From positions 1 to 5,219 of the forward strand of contig CAYQBY010000046.1 of NCBI GenBank assembly GCA_964415865.1: a DNA stretch of 5,219 bases, in the 5' to 3' direction. This document shows, one piece after another, positions 1 through 5,219 of this stretch (positions are counted from its first letter, which is position 1; each line of letters opens with the position of its first letter). The stretch comes from Thiopontia sp964415865 (GTDB lineage Bacteria > Pseudomonadota > Gammaproteobacteria > GCF-002020875). The position numbers were made by a program, and so were the translations under genes. The notes below the pieces were generated by a model. That model did not search any database and was not told the DNA's origin. It worked only from the letters and a program-made list of their open reading frames with translations.

Positions 1-1408
1 CATCTACACGTTGCTGTATATACTCAAGAGCCATATCAATCCGCTGCAGAACACGCTCTTGCCCAATCAACTCAAGTGTAATATCAATTGGCGGGGAGAT
101 TGCAGTGCCGGTTGCCGCCACTCGCAGAGGTTGTGCCACCTTACCCAGTTTTAGATCAAGAATTTCTGCAGTCTCTTTCACAATCTCGTGAATAGGCTCT
201 GCATCCCAGATCTCCAGCTCTGAGAGTAGATGACGAATTTTCTCCAGTGGCTCCGCTGCGGCAGCCTTAAGATTCTTTTTGGCTGCCTTTACATCAAACC
301 CTTCAAAGTCGAGATAGAAGCAACGACTATTCTCTGCCATCTCTACCAGCGTCTTGGCACGCTCCTGCTGCGCCTTAACAACCTTTACAAGATCAGGGCC
401 ATTGTCAGATGGGTCTATATTCAGCTGCCCCAGATGCCATCTAAGGTGCCTGGCTATGTGATCCGGTGAGCTGTTTTTTATATAATGCTGATTCAGCCAG
501 AGCAGTTTCTCCGGATTGAATGTAGAAGCAGAATTGTTAACATCAGTAACATCAAAAAGCTCTACCATCTCATCTATGGAGAATACCTCCTGATCACCAT
601 GTGACCATCCAAGCCGTACCAGATAATTCAGTAGTGCCTCAGGCAGATAACCCTCATCTCTGTACTGCAGTACACTGACTGCACCATGACGTTTTGATAG
701 ACGACTTCCGTCCGAACCAAGAATCATCGGTAGATGAGCATATTTAGGAGTCTCGGCCCCAAGCGCCTTGAGAATATTGATCTGCCGCGGCGTATTGTTT
801 AGATGGTCATCCCCGCGCACGATATGAGTCAGCCCCATATCAAGATCATCTACAACCACTGTTAGATTATAGGTTGGGGTTCCATCAGAGCGGGCGATAA
901 TAAGATCATCCAGCTCACTATTCTGAAAGACGACCTTACCACGCACCATATCATCGACAACCACTGCACCATCAGTCGGGTTTTTGAAACGTATAACCGG
1001 ATCCACCCCATCACGAGGCTCAGTACGACTACGGCAAAGACCGGTATAACGAGGCTTCTCCTTCCGTGCCCGCTGCCCCTCGCGCATCTCATCCAGCTCT
1101 TCACGACTGCAGTAGCAGTAGTAGGCGTGTCCATCGTCCAGCAACTGCTGAATAATCTCCTGGTAACGGTCAAAACGGTGGGTCTGATAGAAAGGCCCAT
1201 GATCATAGGCAAGCCCCAACCATGCCATTCCCCTCAGAATCGCATCAACCGACTCATCAGTAGAGCGCTCACGATCTGTATCCTCGATACGGAGAATAAA
1301 GTCTCCACCGTGACGGCGTGCATAGAGCCAGGAAAACAGTGCGGTACGTGCCCCCCCAACATGAAGATATCCGGTAGGGCTTGGAGCAAATCGTGTAGTT
1401 AATTTCAT
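1..1408 (-). CDS. gltX: Glutamyl-tRNA synthetase (GluRS), C-terminus cut by window edge
   Basis: Cytoplasmic class I aminoacyl-tRNA synthetase that charges tRNA-Glu with glutamate using ATP. The reverse strand reads open from ATG (1408-1406) to the left edge, giving 469 codons. Bacterial GluRS is usually about 465-475 residues, so only a few residues and the stop are missing. The N-terminus MKLTTRFAPSPTGYLHVGG holds the HIGH-type motif (HVGG, residues 16-19). The KMSKS-type motif is RLSKR (236-240), followed by HGA. GluRS hallmarks include FILRIEDTD (37-45), RYTGLC (120-125) and HIVRGDDHL (195-203). The putative zinc site has Cys98, Cys100 and Cys125 at the same numbers as in E. coli, but the fourth position (His127 in E. 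coli) is Ser127. The helical anticodon-binding region follows, from roughly residue 330. The gene is divergent from the response regulator across a 71-bp gap. The start sits directly before the catalytic fold, so it is secure, although no strong Shine-Dalgarno is seen before it. Discriminating versus non-discriminating specificity cannot be told by eye. Confidence 0.97.
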   Translation of the reverse strand, partial: MKLTTRFAPSPTGYLHVGGARTALFSWLYARRHGGDFILRIEDTDRERSTDESVDAILRGMAWLGLAYDHGPFYQTHRFDRYQEIIQQLLDDGHAYYCYCSREELDEMREGQRARKEKPRYTGLCRSRTEPRDGVDPVIRFKNPTDGAVVVDDMVRGKVVFQNSELDDLIIARSDGTPTYNLTVVVDDLDMGLTHIVRGDDHLNNTPRQINILKALGAETPKYAHLPMILGSDGSRLSKRHGAVSVLQYRDEGYLPEALLNYLVRLGWSHGDQEVFSIDEMVELFDVTDVNNSASTFNPEKLLWLNQHYIKNSSPDHIARHLRWHLGQLNIDPSDNGPDLVKVVKAQQERAKTLVEMAENSRCFYLDFEGFDVKAAKKNLKAAAAEPLEKIRHLLSELEIWDAEPIHEIVKETAEILDLKLGKVAQPLRVAATGTAISPPIDITLELIGQERVLQRIDMALEYIQQRVD

Positions 1409-1442
1409 AGTTCTAATTAATTGTTATGAAACGGGGCTGAAC

Positions 1443-1452
1443 ACCCCATGAA
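1443..1452 (+). repeat. Direct repeat ACCCCATGAA, copy 1
   Basis: This is the first of two identical 10-bp copies in the divergent control region. Its start is 32 bp from that of copy 2, close to three helical turns, so both copies would lie on the same face of the DNA. It covers the -35 position of the proposed response-regulator promoter. OmpR-type regulators commonly bind direct repeats, so this is a candidate operator for autoregulation; that role is an inference. Confidence 0.4.
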
Positions 1453-1461
1453 AAGCCGCAC

Positions 1462-1467
1462 AGTATA
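1462..1467 (-). promoter_or_regulatory. Candidate -10 element for gltX
   Basis: Read on the minus strand this is TATACT, five of six matches to the sigma-70 -10 consensus TATAAT. It would start transcription near 1455 and give gltX a leader of about 47 nt. It is half of the palindrome AGTATATACT (1462-1471). No good -35 hexamer lies 16-18 bp upstream; those positions fall in the first codons of the divergent response-regulator gene. The leader would contain GGGGTGTTCAGCCCC (1447-1433, minus strand), able to form only a short 4-5 bp hairpin. The assignment is by eye and uncertain. Confidence 0.3.
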
Positions 1468-1471
1468 TACT
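1466..1471 (+). promoter_or_regulatory. Candidate -10 element for the response regulator/kinase operon
   Basis: TATACT lies 8 bp before the ATG at 1480, so transcription would begin at or within a base or two of the start codon and the message would be leaderless or nearly so. This agrees with the absence of any Shine-Dalgarno before 1480 (the preceding bases are TATTACCCC). The -35 position (about 1443-1448, ACCCCA) does not resemble TTGACA. It instead falls on the first copy of a 10-bp direct repeat, which would suit an activator-dependent promoter. The element overlaps the gltX-facing -10 on the other strand. Confidence 0.4.
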
Positions 1472-1474
1472 ATT

Positions 1475-1484
1475 ACCCCATGAA
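1475..1484 (+). repeat. Direct repeat ACCCCATGAA, copy 2
   Basis: This second exact copy of the 10-bp repeat overlaps the start codon (1480-1482) of the response regulator. Together with copy 1 it flanks the palindromic -10 region. Because it contains the ATG and second-codon bases, part of the match may come from coding constraint, which lowers confidence that it is an operator. Confidence 0.35.
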
Positions 1485-2178
1485 CAGAAAAATTGCTGTT
1501 GTTGAGGATGATCAGGATCAGCGTGAAAATTATACCGATGCCCTTCGCAATGAGGGTTATGAGGTTGTAGCTTATGCCACAAAAAACGAGGCCCTGCGCG
1601 GACTAAACACAAATCCACCAGATCTCGCCATTCTGGATGTGATGCTTGGAGAGGATCACGACGCAGGTTTTGAGATCTGCAACTCGCTTCAGAAAACCCA
1701 CCCAAACGTTCCTGTTATTTTTCTTACAGCGCGAGACAGTGAGATAGATCGAGTCGAGGGGCTACGTATGGAGGCATGGGACTACCTGATCAAACCAATC
1801 ACCCTAGACTACCTCATTGTACGTGTCTCCTCCCTCTTCCGTATTGAGGAGCGACTCACCCACACCGCCCCCCACAATGAGCCTGGAAACATGATTAACG
1901 GGGATCTAACCCTGAATGAGAATGCGATGTCCGTCCTCTGGAAGGGGAAACCAATTGAGCTTACCCTGACCGAATTCTGGCTGGTGGAGGCTCTGGCAGA
2001 ATCCTCAGGGGATGCCTTCAGTTATGAGGCTCTGATGCCGGTAACCAGACAGACCATTGTGGAGAAGAACACCATTAATGGACATATCCGCAGAATTCGC
2101 ATCAAATTTAAACGGATCGATCCAGAATTTAACTGTATCCGTAATGTATTTGGAGTTGGCTACCGTTGGGACTGCTGA
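1480..2178 (+). CDS. pdsR: OmpR-family response regulator, PdsR-like (dedicated sortase system type)
   Basis: DNA-binding response regulator of 232 residues. The receiver domain (about 4-122) has the acidic cluster E9-D10-D11, phospho-acceptor D53 (in LAILDVMLG), switch Thr83 (FLTARDS) and Lys105 (IKP). A winged-helix output domain (about 140-231) ends in GVGYRW, with the recognition-helix stretch KNTINGHIRRIRIKF at 196-210. The loop after D53 is two residues longer than usual (GEDHDAG instead of PGMDG) and lacks the common proline. This loop, with LTLTEFW (161-167) and the NTI..HI.RIR.KF and GYRW segments, is what I recall of the PdsR family (TIGR03787), partner of the sensor PdsS; the match is from memory, not a search. 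Residue 100 is Trp where most family members have Asp (G-A-D-D-Y becomes E-A-W-D-Y). The ATG at 1480 is fixed by the receiver beginning at residue 4; no Shine-Dalgarno precedes it. It is followed by its kinase with a 13-bp overlap. The OmpR-family call is secure; the PdsR subtype is likely. Confidence 0.93.
   Translation: MNRKIAVVEDDQDQRENYTDALRNEGYEVVAYATKNEALRGLNTNPPDLAILDVMLGEDHDAGFEICNSLQKTHPNVPVIFLTARDSEIDRVEGLRMEAWDYLIKPITLDYLIVRVSSLFRIEERLTHTAPHNEPGNMINGDLTLNENAMSVLWKGKPIELTLTEFWLVEALAESSGDAFSYEALMPVTRQTIVEKNTINGHIRRIRIKFKRIDPEFNCIRNVFGVGYRWDC
2152..2155 (+). promoter_or_regulatory. Probable ribosome binding site for the sensor kinase (GGAG)
   Basis: GGAG lies inside the response-regulator gene, 10 nt before the TTG at 2166. 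It is the only purine-rich Shine-Dalgarno-like stretch near the proposed kinase start and supports TTG over the in-frame CTG codons at 2172 and 2175. The spacing is slightly long, so reinitiation by ribosomes ending at the regulator stop (2176-2178) may also contribute. Confidence 0.45.
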
Positions 2179-4337
2179 CCAAAATCAAGGGCGAGCTAAA
2201 GCAATGGGGTGGAATCCGTAACAAGCTGATTCTTGCCATTCTTCTCTTCTTCACCATCCCGATCATGGGGTACAAAATGTTGACAGAGATGAAACAGTTT
2301 CTGCAGCAGGGTCAGGAGAACGCTCTATCCATGGCCTCTCAGGCTGTTGCAACTGTGCTTCACAACAATCCGGAGCTATTTAAACCAGAAACCGGTATCC
2401 CTCATGATCTAAGCAGCGACAGAGATCTATACGTACATGAGATAAGGAATATTCCAGATCTTGATCGTCCAGAACTTGATGAATGGGAACCGATCATTCA
2501 CCGTGCCATTGAGTATGGTGAAACCCATATTCTGCAGGGCGGGCATCAATACCAGAGCAATGATCTCTCCTTCAATCGTGTACTAGCGGTAACTCCAGAT
2601 CCACGCAATATCTACGTACTGTTTCAGGTTGTCGATGACACTATTCTATTTCGTAAAAGAAAAGGGTTGAGAGTAGACAGCGGAGATCATCTCCGCATTT
2701 ATCTCCAGAGAGAGAACCGTCCACCACAAAATTACCTGGCAACATCTTATAAACCTGGATTAATGAGCGTCTATAAAATGGATGAGCTGTGGGAGAAACC
2801 TACCACTGGAAAACATGAACGTATGTTTGCCGCATCCATGTATCCAACTGCTGATGGTTACAGTATTGAGCTAAAACTTCCCAAGAGGCTAATAAACGAG
2901 ACTACAGCTCTCTCCTTCTCCATTATTGATATTGATGATGCCAAGGAACGTACGCTCAATATGGAGATTGGCACTTTTAAGGAGTGGACCGAGGCCTATA
3001 CCAACCGGATTTTTCTCCCTGCACCGTCAATGGAGCGGATGATAAACGCGATTGATCTGCCGGATGCTCGCTTCTCCATTACAGACGAACATCGCCGTAT
3101 TGTGGCTACAACCGGCAGCCTGATTACTACAGTGAGCCGTAAAGATGAACGTAATCCAATTACAGCAACCCTGTTTGATCTTGTTTTTGGATCCCCAATT
3201 CAGCAGGTTGAGGAGCCCATACGAGATACTCGTGAATTCTCCTGGAGTGCAATTGATCGTGCTCTGGAAACTGGAAAAGAACAACGTTTTACCCGCCCCT
3301 CTTATGATGGGCTGGCTGACATTATCACTATCGCCTATCCAATACATGGAGAGGAGGGGGAGCTTGGGGTAGTAGTAGCAGAACAGAGTAACCTTCGTAT
3401 CCTCTCTGAGCTCAGGGTAACGCTGGAAAATGTGATTGGCTCTACCCTGCTGATTATTCTGCTTGCTTCTATTATCCTGATAACCATCGCCACCAGGCTA
3501 ACCCTGAGACTACATAAACTGAGAACAGAGACTGCCAACTCTATTGATGATAGTGGCCGAGTTATTGCCGAGTCTATCGAGACAGAACAGGATTCGATTG
3601 ATGAGCTAGGTGACCTCTCACGTAGTATCTCCTCCATGCTGATACGCCTCTCTCGATATACAAAATATCTGGAGAGAATGCCCCGCATGCTCAAACATGA
3701 AATTCTCAATCCCCTCAATATAGTCTCCACATCTCTCGAAAACCTTGAAAGAGAGATCCCTGAAACTGCAAAGAGCAGTGAATATCTCAAAAAGACCAGG
3801 CGTGGTATAGGACGGCTTGGATCCATTGTGCAGAGTTTGGCTGAGGCATCCAGTCTGGAGGATGCACTTACTCCTGGTACAGAAGAGCAATTTGACCTGA
3901 ATGAGCTACTGCATGAGTACCTGGATAATTATCAGAATACCCATCCACTACAATATTTTAAAATCCAACTGCCTGATCTTCCCATTCCCTTTACGGGTTG
4001 GCCTTATGCCATTGAACAGATGCTCGACAACCTGCTAAACAATGCCATTGACTACAGCTACGCTGAAAGCCCCATCGAGCTTACTGTAACAAACACCCAA
4101 GACAACACCGTGCAGATCTCAATTCTCAATGAGGGACCTGCAATACCAGCAGAGATCAGGGATAGCCTGTTTGAATCCATGGTTAGCTCTCGTAAGGAGA
4201 GCAACCCAGAACAACCTCACCTAGGACTGGGGTTATATATAGTTCGTCTGGTAGCTGACCACCACAATGGAAACGTGATTTACATGAATCGCGAAAATAT
4301 CGAGGGAAGCAGTTTTACTGTTACCTTTAACCTGTAA
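2166..4337 (+). CDS. pdsS: Membrane sensor histidine kinase, PdsS-like, with periplasmic CBM9-like domain
   Basis: Inner-membrane sensor kinase of 723 residues that should phosphorylate the regulator encoded just upstream. Order: a short cytoplasmic start, TM1 (about 20-38), a large periplasmic region (about 40-420), TM2 (about 423-442), a HAMP-like linker, a HisKA dimerisation domain with phospho-acceptor His511 (LKHEILNPL), and a HATPase (about 600-722). Periplasmic residues about 125-262 resemble a carbohydrate-binding CBM9-like beta-sandwich: NIYVLFQVVDDT, then GDHLRIYL, then GYSIELKLP and SIIDIDD. The N-box is LDNLLNNA (620-627). The G1 box is NEGPAIP, with Asn655 where most kinases have Asp; the F-box region is LFESMVSSR and the G2 box HLGLGLYIV (685-693). 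RYTKYLERMPRMLKHE, SSLEDAL, FESMVS and HLGLGLYIVR match my recollection of PdsS (TIGR03785). The TTG start (2166) is chosen because TM1 begins close after it and the first in-frame ATG lies inside TM1. The 13-bp overlap with the regulator implies co-transcription and translational coupling. Kinase identity is certain; the PdsS subtype is likely. Confidence 0.93.
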   Translation: MGLLTKIKGELKQWGGIRNKLILAILLFFTIPIMGYKMLTEMKQFLQQGQENALSMASQAVATVLHNNPELFKPETGIPHDLSSDRDLYVHEIRNIPDLDRPELDEWEPIIHRAIEYGETHILQGGHQYQSNDLSFNRVLAVTPDPRNIYVLFQVVDDTILFRKRKGLRVDSGDHLRIYLQRENRPPQNYLATSYKPGLMSVYKMDELWEKPTTGKHERMFAASMYPTADGYSIELKLPKRLINETTALSFSIIDIDDAKERTLNMEIGTFKEWTEAYTNRIFLPAPSMERMINAIDLPDARFSITDEHRRIVATTGSLITTVSRKDERNPITATLFDLVFGSPIQQVEEPIRDTREFSWSAIDRALETGKEQRFTRPSYDGLADIITIAYPIHGEEGELGVVVAEQSNLRILSELRVTLENVIGSTLLIILLASIILITIATRLTLRLHKLRTETANSIDDSGRVIAESIETEQDSIDELGDLSRSISSMLIRLSRYTKYLERMPRMLKHEILNPLNIVSTSLENLEREIPETAKSSEYLKKTRRGIGRLGSIVQSLAEASSLEDALTPGTEEQFDLNELLHEYLDNYQNTHPLQYFKIQLPDLPIPFTGWPYAIEQMLDNLLNNAIDYSYAESPIELTVTNTQDNTVQISILNEGPAIPAEIRDSLFESMVSSRKESNPEQPHLGLGLYIVRLVADHHNGNVIYMNRENIEGSSFTVTFNL

Positions 4338-5193
4338 CCAACTCCTCATCGTGACTCTCTAAACTCTCCAACTCGGCAATTACCTGCGCCCCCAGCAACA
4401 GAATTATCCCCGCTATCTCCAGGCTGAAAAGGGCAATGATCGCAGTTGCCAATGATCCATACACTGCATCAGCAAAACTGATTGTGGAGAAGTAGTAGAC
4501 CAGCAGATGACGCATCCCCTCCCATAATATTGTTGCCACAGCACCACCAATCAATACCGGTCGTAGCGAGATCCTGCCGACCGGCATCACCAGATAGATT
4601 GATGAAAACATAAGCCATAGCCCGGCAATCCCCATCCAGTAGAGGCCTGACTGGGCAAGCCACTGTAGTGATATGGTCCACTCAAACAATACAAACTCCA
4701 TACTCTCCATGGACTGCAATATTCCAGCCAACAGCGTCACTAGCAGCAGAGCCACCCCCATTGCAACAATATAGAGATAAGGGATCACAGCAGAGAGAAG
4801 AAAGTGACGACGGTGAATTGCAACCCGGTGAAAGAAGATCACCGACATCGCATTCTCCAACGCGGTAAACGCCAGCGAGCTTGCAAACAGCAGAATTGCG
4901 CCTCCAATCCAACCAACCATCTCTCTATGTGACAGAAATGATGCCAGCTGTGCAGTTATAAGTTCAGCCTGCCACGGAACTATCATTTTCAGCTCTGCAT
5001 CGACCACCCGCAGCAATTCAGCCTCTGGTACCAGCGCAGAGAGCACCACCAACAGTAGCGCAACCAAGGGGATCAGTGAAAAGAGGGTGTAATAGGCAAT
5101 TGCACCGGAGAGCAGAATCCCCTGATTATGGCGAAACCGCGTCAATACCTGCAGGGTAAATTGGTAAAGATTGGCCAGATTTAACTGCTCCAT
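4327..5193 (-). CDS. yihY: YihY/UPF0761 family inner-membrane protein (formerly called RNase BN)
   Basis: Polytopic inner-membrane protein of 288 residues, about the usual family length. The family was once labelled ribonuclease BN; that activity is now assigned to a different protein (Rbn/ElaC, an RNase Z homologue), and the role of YihY proteins is not established. Six hydrophobic spans are visible at roughly 26-55, 94-113, 132-160, 182-204, 210-233 and 246-273. Family-typical segments include LSGAIAYYTLFSLIPLVALLL (28-48, with the invariant-looking A-Y-Y-T-L-F-S-L-I-P core), GGAILLFASSLAFTALENAM, and YGSLATAIIALFSLEIAGIILLLGAQ near the C-terminus. The tail is short and acidic (ESHDEELVTG), without the extra C-terminal domain some homologues carry. 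ATG (5193-5191) is the natural start; no clear Shine-Dalgarno is visible, and the right window edge leaves only 26 bp upstream. Its 3' end overlaps the kinase 3' end by 11 bp in a convergent arrangement, so it is not part of the two-component operon. Confidence 0.9.
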   Translation of the reverse strand: MEQLNLANLYQFTLQVLTRFRHNQGILLSGAIAYYTLFSLIPLVALLLVVLSALVPEAELLRVVDAELKMIVPWQAELITAQLASFLSHREMVGWIGGAILLFASSLAFTALENAMSVIFFHRVAIHRRHFLLSAVIPYLYIVAMGVALLLVTLLAGILQSMESMEFVLFEWTISLQWLAQSGLYWMGIAGLWLMFSSIYLVMPVGRISLRPVLIGGAVATILWEGMRHLLVYYFSTISFADAVYGSLATAIIALFSLEIAGIILLLGAQVIAELESLESHDEELVTG

Positions 5194-5219
5194 ATTTACG
5201 AGGATATCACGTCATATGG

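Noticed and set aside
230..469. Plus-strand open frame of 79 codons
   Set aside because: It lies wholly inside the antisense strand of gltX, shows no recognisable domain, and gltX is unambiguous by motif.
1433..1447. GGGGctgaacaCCCC as a terminator or attenuator hairpin
   Set aside because: The stem is only 4 bp (5 with a G-U pair on the minus strand) and has no U tract, so it is too weak to call in either direction.
1424..1705. Minus-strand frame of 93 codons covering the control region and start of the response regulator
   Set aside because: It would overlap the receiver-domain coding sequence and has no recognisable protein features; the plus-strand gene has every receiver motif.
2163..2178. 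Frameshift joining response regulator and kinase into one hybrid protein
   Set aside because: The regulator ends at the normal family position just after GYRW, and the kinase has its own start and Shine-Dalgarno-like sequence, so a simple overlap explains it.
3335..3826. Minus-strand open frame of 163 codons opposite the kinase
   Set aside because: It is a Ser/Arg/Ile-rich shadow of the kinase TM2/HAMP/HisKA coding region, with no domain pattern or ribosome binding site.
4320..4338. Inverted repeat GTTAC/GTAAC at the kinase/yihY junction as a bidirectional terminator
   Set aside because: The 5-bp AT-rich stem has no flanking T run and is explained by the codons at the two gene ends.
4327..5193. 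Annotation of the YihY protein as ribonuclease BN
   Set aside because: The name is a historical misassignment; the RNase BN activity belongs to an RNase Z-type enzyme, and no nuclease motif is visible in this membrane protein.

Overview
The window looks like a chromosomal segment from a gammaproteobacterium, probably a marine or free-living aquatic one. This is inferred from three things: a GluRS whose residue numbering tracks the E. coli enzyme closely, a YihY-family membrane protein, and a two-component pair resembling the 'proteobacterial dedicated sortase' regulators known mostly from marine proteobacteria. The window is densely coding, with one intergenic gap of 71 bp (1409-1479). No RNA genes, insertion sequences, CRISPR arrays or phage genes were seen.

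Layout: (1) positions 1-1408, minus strand: gltX, glutamyl-tRNA synthetase, with 469 codons visible and its last few codons off the left edge. (2) 1409-1479: a compact divergent control region centred on a perfect 10-bp palindrome that supplies a TATACT -10-like hexamer to each strand, overlapped by two direct copies of ACCCCATGAA set 32 bp apart. (3) 1480-2178, plus strand: an OmpR-type response regulator, followed with a 13-bp overlap by (4) 2166-4337, plus strand: a 723-residue membrane sensor histidine kinase with a large periplasmic region. (5) 4327-5193, minus strand: a YihY/UPF0761 polytopic inner-membrane protein whose 3' end overlaps the kinase 3' end by 11 bp.

The most interesting part is the two-component pair. 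Both proteins carry sequence signatures that I associate with PdsR and PdsS, the regulator and sensor of the proteobacterial dedicated sortase system. In the regulator these are the lengthened loop after the phospho-Asp and the LTLTEFW and VGYRW segments. In the kinase they are the carbohydrate-binding-like periplasmic domain, the MPRxLxHE H-box, an Asn in place of the G1-box Asp, the FESMVS F-box region and the HLGLGLYIVR G2 box. Expected behaviour, from family knowledge: the sensor reads a periplasmic or envelope cue and phosphorylates the regulator at D53, which then controls a sortase/LPXTG-type surface-protein locus. No sortase or sorted protein lies in this window, so the link to sortase is by family resemblance only. 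gltX and yihY appear to be unrelated neighbours.
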